From Acanthamoeba sp. SK_2022b (taxonomy: Eukaryota > Discosea > Longamoebia > Acanthamoebidae), in the NCBI GenBank assembly GCA_027943245.1, contig JANDJZ010000349.1, forward strand, positions 1 through 45,260: a stretch of DNA of 45,260 nt, read 5' to 3'. Position 1 is the stretch's first letter. Every line of letters begins with the position of its first letter. This document shows positions 10,821 through 21,225 of this stretch, piece by piece. The notes beneath the pieces were generated by a model, which was not told the DNA's origin, searched no databases, and saw nothing but the letters and a program-made list of their open reading frames with translations. The position numbers were made by a program, and so were the translations under genes.

Positions 10821-11149
10821 GTGTGTGGCGTTATCGAACTCAGCACCGGTCTCGTCTTGTACCCCACACACAGACCGCGGAGCTCACGGAGCTGCTGGCG
10901 CCGTATATGGAGGTGAAGGAGTTCTTGGGGCTTGAGCCCGTGGTTGATCTCGGCCGCCTGCTCACGCGAGGTGCGTTTTTCTCATTTTCTCTCATTTTAC
11001 ATATATCTCCATTTTGTGGTCTCATGTTTTTTTAATGTTGATTTTGTTTCTGTAATGGCGCAGGCTCGCTGCTGGACGTGATCGTGTCCTTCCGTCAGAC
11101 AAACGACACCGACCTGAGCTACCTCGGCTACGCAGTCAAGGCCAAATAG
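9493..11149 (+). CDS. UbiG/COQ3-like SAM-dependent O-methyltransferase
   Basis: Class I methyltransferase closest to the UbiG/COQ3 ubiquinone O-methyltransferases. The N-terminus MARKRDNQSAG is followed by one hydrophobic helix (LWLGAVLVLAAAALGWIA), a signal anchor or membrane segment. Later exons give YDTEAYANNWWAEGGWAAPL and LLAMNDARVPYF (compare the UbiG/COQ3 N-terminal block), LFLDIGCGG (SAM motif I), MIGLDLSPRSIETARRHA (motif II), FPDHHFDGVVMSDVIEH (motif III) and REINRVLKPGG. The family-specific TINRTWKSYVIN and GLIPPHTHDYRLF match COQ3. At least eight introns are present; one is largely (TG)n. The native COQ3 sits on the matrix side of the mitochondrial inner membrane. The transmembrane start could mean a different membrane, so the exact substrate is uncertain. 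Confidence 0.8.
10762..10827. repeat. (TG)n microsatellite in a COQ3-like intron
   Basis: About 33 TG units, with one interruption (GTGCGT) near the end, fill most of the intron between ...DYRLFTT and TAELTELLAPY. Confidence 0.95.
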
Positions 11150-11213
11150 CCCGTGACCAGCTTGTGGCTTGTGGCCATGTATCCATGCACACAAGCACGC
11201 ACGCTTCTTGCTC

Positions 11214-11841
11214 TCATGTAGACGCCTGCATGGCCGCTTGCTCGCCTTGCGCATCGTTGGTGGGCGCGCTGCCCTGTTGTCGCTCAGCGCCGTCGGCCTT
11301 GGGCGGCGGGAGGATGACCTTGCGCCAGGTGAGCGAGATCCGGTTCTTTCGCTTGAACTGGACGCCCTTCCACGTGTCCGACACCACCGCCGATATGCCT
11401 ACGACGTCGCGACAGACATCGTGGCCGTGTGTGAGCGCGGCGCCAAGACCAATGGAGGGCCAGCCAACAACGCAGAAATGCGTAAGGGGCAAGGCACCGT
11501 GCGTCCAATCGTATCGGGCTTCACCGGTAAGCATGAGGGCCGTCCGTCGCTCGAAGAAGACGTCAACGCGCCTGCCCGTCTCGATGTGCCTGATGCGTGG
11601 GCGCGACGGTGAGTGAAGAACAGTCGGCGCATCGTGCACGACCGATCGAAGAGAAAGGGATAGAAGTGGAGAGGGAAAAGCACTTGAACTCCATGATGCA
11701 GCTCGAGCCCAGGCCCAAGCTGCCGACGACGCCCTCAAAGCAATGCGTCTTGTCGACGTGCGGGTGGATGCCCTGGCCGGGCGCGTAGTGGTTGATGATC
11801 ATCTGGTCGGGCTCGTACGGCATCAGCCCTGTGCGCAGTGC

Positions 11842-11894
<53 letters not shown>

Positions 11895-12396
11895 TGTGCA
11901 TGCGTGTGTGGTTGTGACGATGTCAGGTATCATGCGCAGGCGGCGCTGGAGCGAGTTCATTCATGCACGGACCTGTGGAGACAAGCCGATCCGTGACCTG
12001 GCGCGCAAAGTCGGGCAGAGGTCCGAGGTAGCCCCCGCGCAGGTTCTGAGCGTTGTGCTCGAAGCGGTAGCCATACTGCTGCACCTTCCGCTTCAGGTCG
12101 AGGTCCCATTCCCTCTCCTCCACCGCCTGCTCGCCCAACACGGTTGAACGTTTTAAGTGTTTTTAAATATAAAGAAAAGAATAATGAAAAGAGGGTGAGC
12201 ACACCTGAATGAGCTGCTCCTCTTCCTCTTTGGAGATAAAGTCCTTGACAAGGATGAGACCGGGCACAAGCTGCTCGGGGTCGTCCTGCTGCACCGGAGC
12301 GCTGGCCTTGAGCGCCGCTTTTTTCTTACCTCCGCCCTTGTACGGGTTCCTTCCGTTGTCTGACGTGTTGTCCGTTCCGCTACGTCCCTTCTTCAT
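11214..12396 (-). CDS. AlkB-like 2-oxoglutarate/Fe(II) dioxygenase (ALKBH8-type domain)
   Basis: Iron and 2-oxoglutarate dependent dioxygenase of the AlkB family, which demethylates or hydroxylates nucleic-acid bases. A Lys-rich start (KKGRSGTDN) is followed by VPGLILVKDFISKEEEEQLI, VQQYGYRFEHNAQNLRGGYL and GPLPDFA. The catalytic core has QMIINHYAPGQGIHPHVDK (HxD iron ligands), CIMEFKH, ALMLTGEARYDWTHG (distal His ligand) and KNRISLTWR (2-oxoglutarate Arg). NEYxPGQGI-like spacing resembles the ALKBH8 oxygenase domain; no RRM or methyltransferase domain is present, so a tRNA wobble role is not implied. Splicing of a 99-nt stop-free intron at 11399-11497 joins WTHG to ISAVVSDTW, the normal family order. 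Stops of this gene and the convergent methyltransferase are 65 nt apart. The TGACGTCA at 12591 lies about 195 nt upstream. Confidence 0.85.
11399..11497 (-). other. In-frame, stop-free 99-nt intron in the AlkB catalytic domain
   Basis: Donor CACG followed by GTGCC and acceptor GTCGTAG bracket exactly 33 codons without a stop. Removing it gives DWTHGISAVVSDTW as in other AlkB proteins. Retaining it inserts 33 residues directly after the distal iron-binding His, so both mRNA forms are translatable. Confidence 0.65.
11843..11893. repeat. (TG)n microsatellite in the AlkB-like gene
   Basis: About 25 TG units on the plus strand, hence CA on the transcribed strand, lie inside the intron preceding GLMPYEPDQ. 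Confidence 0.95.
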
Positions 12397-12738
12397 TACT
12401 GCCTTCTTTGTTCCCAACCAAGCTAGGTATAGGTATAGCTTTTCTTTTTTCAAATCAACAAGCGGCAGACTTACGCTATCTTTCTTGCTTTAGTTTCAGA
12501 TAAAAACGAGTTCGCCAATCACCAGGCGCGTCCGCCACAGCAGTTGTTGGTGGGGAGATCGCTCTCTGCACACACAATAAGATGGGGTGTTGACGTCATG
12601 GTAGACCCGGCCACAGAGCGAGCCAAGGCAGCCCGGTTCTTGGGCGTGCCGTGGTCTGTAGGGTAACCTTGCCACGCCAAACGATTTTTACTGTGCAATG
12701 TTCTTGGGAGAGAACAAGTATCGGTCTCCAGGCGACTA
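12397..12738. other. Intergenic region between the AlkB-like gene and Ran
   Basis: This 342-nt gap serves as the promoter of the AlkB-like gene and the 3' flank of Ran. A perfect TGACGTCA occurs at 12591-12598. No gene is seen. Confidence 0.5.
12591..12598. promoter_or_regulatory. CRE/ATF-type palindrome TGACGTCA
   Basis: Second perfect non-coding copy of this 8-mer. It lies about 195 nt upstream of the AlkB-like start codon. Confidence 0.4.
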
Positions 12739-13651
12739 TTACAGCTCGCCTTCTTCGTCCTCATCGGGCAGCGCGTGGTTGACAGCAACGGACATGAGGG
12801 CCTCCAGCTGCGATTCGTTGGCGGCCTGGGCGGCCTTGTCCATCTGCACCTCGGGAGGCAGGAGCGAGACCTGGCTGGTGAAGGTCAGTCGCGAATCGTT
12901 CGCCAGCCGACGGCACACGTAGAGGAACGGTTTCTCTGTAGAAGAAGGAGTAGAACGGGAGGGGATGGTAAGCGCAGTTTACGACACACAATGGGCTCAC
13001 CGTAGGAGTGGCAAATCGTAGTCGTACCAAAGTTGTAGTTGGACTTGGCCGAGATGTCGTAGTACTGGAGGTTCTTCTTGCGGTGGAAGGTGATGTCCTT
13101 GGGCTTCACCTTGCGGTCCTTGACGTCTACCTTGTTACCGCAGACCACCACTGGTATCTTCTCGCACACTCGGACCAAGTCTGCAAGCACAAGCGGTGAG
13201 AAAATAGAGTAGAAGTAGCAGAGGGGGGGGGGGTAATGAGATGGGCCCACGTACCGGTGTACCACTTGCTGAGGTGGCGGTAGGTGAGGCGATCGGTGAC
13301 GTCAAACATGATGATCGCAGCGTCGGCCTGGATGTAGTAGCCGTCCCTGAGGCCTCCAAACTTCTCTTGGCCGGCTGGACAAAGATGAGAATGGACGAGC
13401 AGCGAAGCAAAGAAAGTGGTAGTAGTAGGAGGAGGAAAAGGCGCCGTACCAGTGTCCCAGATGTTGAGCAGCATCGTGCCGTGCGTCGTGTAGAAGGGAA
13501 TGGGGTGGACCTCGACTCCGAGCGTAGGGACGTACTTCCTCTCAAACTCGCCGCTCATGTGACGTTTCACGAGGGTTGTCTTGCCGGTGCCGCCATCGCC
13601 GACGAGCACCACCTTGAATGCTCTGTGGGAGTGTGCGTGACCGTTTTGCAT
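12739..13651 (-). CDS. ran: GTP-binding nuclear protein Ran
   Basis: Small GTPase Ran, which drives nuclear import and export and mitotic spindle assembly. Exons read [20 protein letters not shown], then [33 protein letters not shown] (switch I), [19 protein letters not shown] (Gln of switch II kept), [56 protein letters not shown] and the C-terminal acidic tail ending [11 protein letters not shown]. These match the family throughout, with the usual length of about 217 residues. At least four introns are present, all GT-AG. The C-terminal DEDEEGEL switch tail is the Ran hallmark that separates it from Rab. The upstream region carries heat-shock elements and a TATA box. Confidence 0.97.
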
Positions 13652-13780
13652 GATGGTAGGTGTGGCGATGTCGGTTTTGGTGTGTTGGTGATCTCTTTCT
13701 CTCTTAGCGAGCCCGTCTGCAATGTGCAACTTGCGATGTTTAACGATTGAGTGGTTGTGCCAGGGATGGAACGAGAGCCA

Positions 13781-13786
13781 TTTATA
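13781..13786 (-). promoter_or_regulatory. TATA box of Ran
   Basis: TATAAA on the minus strand (context GGTATAAATGG), 130 nt upstream of the Ran ATG and 30-100 nt downstream of the two heat-shock elements. Confidence 0.6.
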
Positions 13787-13816
13787 CCATCGATGGTCGA
13801 GCTGAGCCACTCGACC

Positions 13817-13834
13817 TTCTCGAAGGTTCGAGAG
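13817..13834. promoter_or_regulatory. Heat-shock element 1 (TTCnnGAAnnTTCnnGAG)
   Basis: Four alternating units: TTC 13817-13819, GAA 13822-13824, TTC 13827-13829, GAG 13832-13834. Three are perfect, and the spacing of 2 nt is exact. HSF1-type trimers need three such units. Confidence 0.6.
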
Positions 13835-13870
13835 TCCAGGGCCAGCGTAACGGTCAGGTCTGATCATCGC

Positions 13871-13888
13871 GAACCTTCTCGAAGGTTG
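13871..13888. promoter_or_regulatory. Heat-shock element 2 (GAAnnTTCnnGAAnnTTG)
   Basis: Units: GAA 13871-13873, TTC 13876-13878, GAA 13881-13883, TTG 13886-13888. It shares CCTTCTCGAAGGTT with element 1, 59 nt away, so the pair may be a duplication. Confidence 0.6.
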
Positions 13889-14010
13889 GGGCTTCGCAAA
13901 TTTGCCAAATGTTTCCGAAACCTACTTTCTATCATTTTATTTTTATTTTTATTTTTATTTTATTATTTAACGAAATAAATACACGCAAGGGTACCTGTGC
14001 GTGTGGCTCC

Positions 14011-15946
14011 TCATTGGCGAGTGCAGAGGTCGATGGCTTGGGCCAGCCGCCGCACGCCCTCCGTGATCTCTTCGGGCGAGTAGAACGCAAAGCTCAACCG
14101 CGCGTAGTTGGCGAACGGCTGTGCCGAGGTGGGCGTCGAGGTAGCGGGACAGGCGGCAAAGAGGTGGCCCGGCTTGTAGTCGACACCCCTGTCGCGGCAG
14201 GCCCGGACGAGCGCCTCGTGCGGCGAGCCGTCGTCACCATGGGCGTCAGCGAGCGGGAGGTCGGGCAGGCGTAGCCAAACAAAGTAGCCGCCGTTGGGCC
14301 GGTCAAAGCACACGCCACGTCGTCGCGCCTCGTCAGCATCGGCCGACGACGACGTGTCCGCTGTTGTCAAGGGCGCCGTGGGAAGCGAGGCCCGGAGCGC
14401 CGAGCAGAGGGTGTCGTTCAGATGCGCGTAGGTGCCCCGCAGATGGTCGAGGTGTTGCGCGAGCAGCCCCTGGCCTCGCTCGTCGGTTGCCTCCAGCGCA
14501 TGGTGGACCATCTGTAGCACCAACGGATTGAGACCGCCGCCGCTCTGTATCGGTCCATCTGGGCAACATTCACGACACACGGCACACACACACGGCACGC
14601 ATGGAATGTTAAGACTGGAATGCGTGGCCTGAGAACGAGAGCAAGGCCCGAGGAAAGTACATTCTTCGATGCGCTGGAGCAGGGGCTCGGAGGCCTGCAG
14701 CCAACCCAACCGAAGCCCCGGGGCCACGATCTTGGAGAACGAGTTGAGCGCGATCACGTTGTGGTCTCCGCCGCCTGTCGACACATAACCCATTGCGACG
14801 CGCACGCGTCATGCCGGCGCCGCGTGATGCGGAGGCGGCGGCGCCTTGCCGTGTGTTGCGGTACCTTGCTGAGCCATGTGGAAGAGCGACGGCGGGGGGC
14901 GGTGGTGGTCGTCAAAGGCGAGGAACTGGTAGACCTCGTCGGCGACGATCTTGGCCTGCGTGCGCTGGCTGAGCGCGAGCAGGCGCTGCCTTCGCTCCAG
15001 GCCCAGCGTGGCCCCGGTCGGGTTGCTGAAGCTCGGGATGACGTAGACCACCGGCGGCTGCCCAGCGCACACCAAAAAGAAACATAAGGAGAAGGGAGTG
15101 AGCACGCCGAGACCCCCCCTCCCCGCGCAAGCCCCGTTTCGAGACCTCATTACCTTCTTGTTGTGTCGGGCGTGGGCGTGGAGCTTGGCTTCGAGGTCCT
15201 GCACGTCGATCCCCTCGGAGTCCGTGTCGACCCCGACCACGTTCAGGCCACGGCCCTGCGCGTTCGATCGAGGAGTCAACGCACAGCCCAGATAGGGGGA
15301 GGGGGCGGGGAGGCCTCGATTGGCAGTGAGAGCGCCCCCGTTCGTGGGCTGCGTCGGGGTTGGTGTTGTTTTGGGGGAGGGGGGAGGCGTCTCGCAGGGG
15401 CCGAGGCACCTTGAAGATGGCCAACGCCAGGAAGTAGGTGGGGTTCTCGACGAAGATGGTGTCGCCCTCGCTCGTGAAGAGGTCGAGCACCATCTGGAGG
15501 CCCTGCGACGACCCGTTGGTCATGAACAGTGACTCTCCGTCGACTGCACACACGCACGCACCATGAAAGCTCCATCACTCCACCCACCCACCCAGCCAGC
15601 CACACATCCACACACAGCGCTGGCTGGTACCGGCGTGGCCCGCCTGCGACTGAAGGAAATCGGCCACGCGCGACCGAAAGCGTCTGCCGCCCCTGTCCTC
15701 CCCGTAACCCAAGCACCCCGACCTGCCTGGAATGGACGTGTGGAGTGAGGCCTCGACTGGGCAGGGCCTCGAGTCGGCGACTGGACGTGTGGGGGGGGGG
15801 AGGCAAGTAAGCGAGACGTGACCCTGGGCGTTGAGGGAGCGCAGGTCGTCGGCTAGGCGCGGGACGGCAACGTCCTGAAGCAGACGGAACGGCAGCAGCG
15901 AGGGTGCAGGTTGGCCTCGTCCAAAGTCGATCATCTTCGCAGGCAT
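14011..15946 (-). CDS. PLP-dependent class I/II aminotransferase (2-aminoadipate/kynurenine type)
   Basis: Fold-type I transaminase that moves amino groups to a 2-oxo acid using pyridoxal phosphate. It begins MPAKMIDFGRGQPAPSLLP. Later exons give LGYGEDRGGRRFRSRVADFL, FMTNGSSQGLQMVLDLF, DTIFVENPTYFLALAIF, VDTDSEGIDV, VYVIPSFSNPTGATL, RLLALSQRTQAKIVADEVYQ, LNSFSKIVAPGLRLGW (Lys that binds the cofactor) and FDRPNGGYFVWLRLP. The C-terminal FANYARLSFAFYSPEEITEG has the Arg that holds the substrate carboxylate. The pattern is that of the LysN/ARO8/AadAT and MocR-aminotransferase branch, without an N-terminal DNA-binding domain. At least five introns are seen. The exact substrate (2-aminoadipate, kynurenine or aromatic acids) cannot be read from sequence. 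The upstream neighbour at 16284 is divergent. Confidence 0.85.
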
Positions 15947-16283
15947 GGTCGTGGCCCTTTGGGCACACGCAGCCAGAACCGAAGGAAAAGGGATAAGCTG
16001 GCACCACAATCATGCTGTAGTGCACATGGGTCGACAGGCGTACAAGCGCACTGGCTGAAGCAGCGGGAACGTGAAAGGTGCAAGGCCGGTTGTGCGCCCA
16101 CGAAGGTCACGAGCACCGGAGGCGCCCCAACCCTTCATACAGCAACAAGATGACGAAAATGGAGGAAAAAGCATTTCTCTTCTTTTCCTCCAGTTCACCC
16201 GTTGCCGCGGACACAAGGAGAACAAGAGGCAAGAGCAGTACGGCCGAGGTCCCCCACTTTCTCTCCGGACCCAAGAACCAGCC

Positions 16284-19240
16284 ATGCCGCTTGCGGTGCT
16301 CATCGAAGGTGTTTGATCAGTTTTTCTCTCCTTCGCTTTCGTTCTTTTTATTCACGCGATTAGTTCTAACTCGCGCCTTTTGTGGTGAACAAGTTGTGAG
16401 CGGGCACGGCCTCAACGGCAAAGACAAATCAGGTACAATAGACAATACAATAATATTTATGAATTCGTTTTTTTTTGTTGAGCAATAAAAACTGTTCGTA
16501 ATAATTATTATTAATATGGCTTTATTTATGGAATGAATAACGCACATAGGGTTGAGCGACCCGTTCTGTACAATACGGTTCAAGAAAAACAAGTACCGCA
16601 CCAAGACCCACCCACAGACCGTCAACCCCGTTTGGAACGAACGCATCAAACTGTACTCTATTCTTCTCTCTCCCCTCTTCCTCGTTCTCTTGTGCTCACG
16701 ACTTGTCCGTGCTGCCGGCGCAGGGGGTTGTTCACGGAAGAGGATGACGTCGAAGTGACCTGCTGGGACAGGTTAGTTGCCTGCCTCGTGGCTGGCTCAG
16801 CTTAGTCAGAAACACGCGCGCGCGCGGCATTTGTCTCGTCGCACGCTCACTTGTCCGTGTGTATGGCAGGGATCGCATGAGCTCGAACGACGTGCTGGGC
16901 TACTTCAGCATTCCTCTCAAGGAATTCGCCCTTCCCTTCATGGTCGGAGTACGTCGTCCACTTCGTGCTTGTGTGCTTGTGTGCGTGTCCCTGCATGGGT
17001 TGATGTGTGTTGGCGAATGGATAGATTGACGTGTTGTGCGGGGGTGGGATGAGCAGGAGCACACGAAGAGCTACGCGCTGCAGGCGCGGCCGGGCCACAA
17101 GGACGTGGGCGTGAAGGGCTCGATCGAGGTGAAGATCATCATCAAGGACAAGAACGGCAAGAAGGACAAGGATAAGAAGAGCAAGTCCAAATCCAACACT
17201 CGCACCAAGCGAGCCACCACCACTGCTGTCGGCCTCGGCTCCTCGCCCGCCTCATCGCCCTCCCTCGGCGGTTCGCCCGAAGTGGTGCCCACTTACCCCG
17301 CTCGTTGTTAATTGATTTTTTTTTGTAAAATTTGATTTTTTCAGTATTTTTTTTAAATATTTTACGGCAATCGCAAGATCTCACCCATGGAGGCGTGCAG
17401 GAACTGGAGGATAAAGCCAACGTCAAGAAGAGGCTGACGTCCTTTTTCAAGTTCAGGTTTGAAATTTTTTTAAATTGTTTTTAATTTTTAATTTTCAAGG
17501 CCTTGTTTTCATCATCATATCCACTTGTTGCCTCAACACACGCGTTTGGCTTCCACATGGCCCGCTTTCTCTCTTGTAGCGCTTCCGGGTCTCACTTTCT
17601 CTGATCTCTTCATCTCATCTTTCCCTGCCCGCTTTCCCTAACGCGCTCGTCGTCGATGACCGCGTGCAGGCCAGCATCGCGCGAAGAGTTTGAAGACAAG
17701 CTTTCGGGCAGCGGCGTGATCCCTCACGGCCCCAAGACCACCAAGGTGTTCGGAGCCACGCTGGATGAAGGTTCGCCCGCTCCTGTTATATTTTAACTCC
17801 GAATCGCATTCGCCAAGAAGACCGCGGTCAGTCAGTCGCGCTCACAAACGCCTCTGTGTCGACGCGACGTCACGCAGTGATGGCGCGCCAGAAGCTCTCG
17901 CACCCGGAGATCAAGATCCCGCTGTTCGTGCACCTGGTCCTCGAAAAGCTGGCCAACAACCCGCTCACCTTCAGCGAGCAGGTAATGTTTATTATTGTTT
18001 AATTTATTTTATTTGAAGAGTGAATTTTTATGTATTTTTTAATTTTATTTTTGCTGACCTATGTGGTCGCGTGAACCAGGGCTTGTTCCGTATTTCGGGT
18101 TCGGCAATCACGGCGCAGAAGGTGAGGTCCCAGGTCGATAGCGGTACCGTGCCCTTTCCTTGATTAATTTAATTAAAAATACATTTATTTTAATAGAAAG
18201 AACAGCGGCGACTGTTGTGCGATTCCATGGCTAAGCCAATTACTCGTGGCGCGCGTCCAGGCAAAGTGCCCGACCTGTCGGGCTGCACGCGGGACGACCT
18301 GGCGTCGCTCCTGAAGGAGTACATTCGCGAGCTGCCCGAGCCCCTCTTCACCTCTGCGCTCTACCGCCAGTGGGTCGACGTCTGTATGCGCTCCCCGCAC
18401 GCACGCACGCACGATCTGTGAAAGCCAACTTTTTCCTCCCGGCTCGGCGTATGTGTGTGTGGCCACGCACAGATGACGTGCCCGAGGATAAGGTGGTGGC
18501 CACCCTGCGCGCGCTCGTGCGGAAGCTGCCCCTCCACAACCGATTCCTGTGGGAGGAGGTCAACAAGTTCCTATTCAGCCTCAGCAAGCACTCGGACGTC
18601 AACATGATGACGCCCCAGAACATCGGCATCGTCATCGGTCCCAACGTCCTATGGCAGGCACGTGCATCCATTACCCCCCCCGGGGGGGGGGGCGCGTTCC
18701 CAGACGCGCTCCGTGTGGTCGTGGTCACTAACAGCGCCCATGCGTTGGTTGTCCAGCCGCCGTTCAACATGCCCGTGATGGAGATGAACGACGTCGTGTG
18801 CCACCTGGTCGAATACTGCGAGCAGATATGGGCGCCGGTACGCCGATCATTCAAAGCCAACCAACAATCAAAGCCAAGCAAAGCAAAGCAGGCCAAGAAC
18901 GCTCCTGACCGCTGATGTTCGATTGTGATCATTGGTTGGGGGGGGGACAGGGCCCGGAAGACGAGCAGCTGCTCAAGAGATCGCTGTCGCCCACCAGGGT
19001 CGCCCACTCGCTGTCCGTCGGTTCGGAGTCGCCCCAACCACTCTCCCCTCCCCCCCTCTACACTGCGCCGCCCCCGCTCAACTCGTTCTGTGCGCGCGCG
19101 TCGGTGGGTGGCCAGACATGGGCTCGTCCGGCGCGGGCGGACCGCAGTTCATCACCCCAGCCACGAACCCGCTGCGCCTGGGCTCGACCATCGGCACGCA
19201 GGTGCCGCTCTCGCGTACGCCAAACCTTGCCCTGGCAGTT

Positions 19241-19309
<69 letters not shown>

Positions 19310-20053
19310 CTCTCTCTCTCTCTCTCTCTCTCCCCTCCCCGCTGCTCTCGCGGCTCACCGTTCGGCGCTCGGGGTGGCGTGTGTGCAGCGTCGGCCCTGG
19401 ATCGGCGTCGCTTGACGGCCCCGCCCGGCGTTATCCAACGAGAACTGCTCGCCCAGCAAGAGGCCATGGCAGCGCCCGAAGAGATCAGTACGTGCGCGTG
19501 CGCGATCGCAACGTGCGACCACTTAACGCGAGGGAGAGACAGAAAGAGCGTTGCTGGTAATGGTGAATCCACGCGCTTATCGTGGCCTTGGCTTGTTGCG
19601 GACAGATCTGCCCGCTGACCCGACCCAGTGGAGCGTGGGTGACGTGGGCGAGTGGCTCAACATGAAGGGCTTCTCTCAATATGCGCCCACCTTCAAGGGC
19701 CGCTCCATCAACGGGTACGCCATTTCTCGTCCCTGTGCGCCGCACCTCCGGTGTTGCCTGAGCATTGCCCATTTCTGTGTTGATCACATTTTCTTGATTT
19801 GGTCGCCAAAATAGCCAAAATATTTCGACAAAAATAACGCCACAGATCCAATAATAATTTCAATAAAAATCAACATAAAATCGTCTTGTGTTTGGTGTTG
19901 CCCTAACCCGAATCTCACGCCCATCACGGCACGGCGTGCAGGAATGCGCTGCTGAATTTGACCGCCGAGAAGCTGCTGACCGAATTTGAAGTAAAGTCGC
20001 TCGGCCACAGGAAGAAGATACTGTTCAGGATCCGCGACCTGAAGAGAGCATGA
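16284..20053 (+). CDS. C2-RhoGAP-SAM domain protein
   Basis: Predicted GTPase-activating protein that switches off Rho/Rac GTPases at membranes. The C2 domain starts at the ATG: MPLAVLIE, VVSGHGLNGKDKSG, LSDPFCTIRFKKNKYRTKT, VNPVWNERIKL, and FTEEDDVEVTCWDRDRM. It keeps the Asp-rich Ca2+/lipid loops. A Lys/Ser-rich hinge (about 17130-17310) follows. The RhoGAP domain starts near VFGATLDE, with IPLFVHLVLEKL, GLFRISGSAITAQK (arginine finger in FRISG), DLASLLKEYIRELPEPLF, LVRKLPLHNRFLWEE and NMMTPQNIGIVIGPNVLW. After a Ser/Pro linker a SAM domain (about 19610-20040) reads WSVGDVGEWLNMKGFSQYAP and LLTEFEVKSLGHRKKIL. At least 14 introns are present. One, at 18658, has a GC donor; another is largely (CA)n followed by (CT)n. 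Confidence 0.88.
18658..18756 (+). other. GC-AG intron with C8G11 inverted repeat in the RhoGAP gene
   Basis: Exon ...VLWQ ends CAG and is followed by GCACGT; the acceptor is GTTGTCCAG before CCGCCGTTC. Phase 0 joins GPNVLWQ to PPFNMPV. The next GT would shift the frame. The intron also holds eight C followed by eleven G (18674-18692), which can fold as a hairpin. Confidence 0.7.
19242..19332. repeat. (CA)n followed by (CT)n microsatellite
   Basis: About 34 CA units (19242-19309) run into about 11 CT units (19310-19332) inside an intron of the RhoGAP gene. The CT part forms the polypyrimidine tract before the acceptor CAG. Confidence 0.95.
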
Positions 20054-20756
20054 TGTAATATGACATAGGCAACGGGCAGCATAGCCGGGCGCTCTTGGAG
20101 TTCAGAAAAAATGTGACGTGGTGCGACCAAGAAAGACCTGTGTGCGGGTCAGGTCGGTCACACCGGCCTCTTCTCTTTGTCTTGAAAATGTACGTCTTGT
20201 ACGACACACGCTTGGCGTCATGGCAAGCAGGGACTGCATGCCAATTGGTCGTTGCTACCAACCAGACTCACCACACGCACAGTCCCACAAATTGTGGCAT
20301 TTTGATACATCGCCGGCCAATGCCAGTGGCAGGCGCGCGTCCAAGGTACCGCCCAGGGACGGGATTTGCACGAATCAGCGAGCGTAGGTTCTGGGAGCTC
20401 AGCAACCAGCTCTAGAAAGGACAGCACTGTGTCACGGAACCGGAAGCGCTGTACAACTGGAGGTTACCATAACGCGACGAAACAGCGGTACAAGGATTAT
20501 TGCGCACACCAACCTGCAACCCACCACGCGATTGTGAACTTATGGGAGACATGTGACGGCTGATCTCTCTGCTGCTCATTGGCTGTTGCAGGCCTATCAG
20601 TTGCTGAGAAGGGCAACGTTGCCGTTTCTCTTCGTCTGGAACCACGCATCTCAGGCCCAACTCGTTCTTTGGGAGGGCATCAACCGGAAGGTGTCAGTTG
20701 TTGATGGGGAAGCCCTGTCGCGCTCCAGCCAGATGGGAGGCTGGGTTGAGATGGGA

Positions 20757-20772
20757 CACAGCAGGTGGCCAT
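20757..20772 (+). repeat. Direct repeat copy 1, CACAGCAGGTGGCCAT
   Basis: Identical to 20867-20882, 110 nt apart. It lies upstream of the TATA-like element. Confidence 0.85.
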
Positions 20773-20866
20773 ACGGTCGTGCGAAAACCCGAAAAGGTTG
20801 ATCGGTGTTGCCCTTTCTGGTGTGTCCTGACCTGGCCATCACCTTCTCCACATTTAAAAGACAACG

Positions 20867-20882
20867 CACAGCAGGTGGCCAT
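20867..20882 (+). repeat. Direct repeat copy 2, CACAGCAGGTGGCCAT
   Basis: Second copy, directly downstream of the TATA-like element. GCAGGTGGCC is found again at 30560-30569, also just downstream of a TATA-like sequence. Confidence 0.85.
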
Positions 20883-21225
20883 CATTCATTCCTTTCTTCT
20901 CCCCGAGCAGCAGTACAACCCAAGGCTACCTCTCCACCTCCCAGCCAAACCATCGTCGCCTACCATCACCTGGCTTGCCACCGTCCCCACGAGTAGCCAA
21001 GACCAACAGACCTGCCAGACAACCGCCCGCTACAAAACATCACCTTAACCTCTTCTTCTTCTTCATACTACTTCTACGACGACTTCCACAAACCACAACT
21101 AGAGCCAGGCTCTCCACTGGTGCCCCAGCTGCGGCTAGTCGACTCTTCTTCGCCCGTTTCGCCCTCAACCCATCTATTCCTGTCGTTTTCTCCTCGGGCC
21201 ACCCCTTCAGCACCACATAGCGGCG

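Larger units (their letters stand above)
13652..14010 (-). promoter_or_regulatory. Ran promoter region with TATA box and two heat-shock elements
   Basis: This 359-nt gap lies upstream of Ran. On the minus strand a TATAAA occurs at 13786-13781, and two heat-shock elements follow at 13817-13834 and 13871-13888. The part next to the aminotransferase stop is AT-rich (ATTTT repeats at about 13935-13970) and may hold that gene's start-side spacer from Ran. Confidence 0.6.
20054..21225. other. Intergenic region with promoter of the unrecognised-family gene
   Basis: No convincing gene is seen in this 1.17-kb stretch. It holds a TATA-like CATTTAAAAG at about 20851-20860, and two copies of a 16-nt direct repeat, CACAGCAGGTGGCCAT, at 20757-20772 and 20867-20882, which bracket the TATA. 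A pyrimidine-rich leader with TCTTC repeats occupies about 21045-21080. Confidence 0.55.

Noticed and set aside
13298..13305. Third TGACGTCA palindrome
   Set aside because: It lies in Ran coding sequence (MFDVTDR) and is explained by codon choice.
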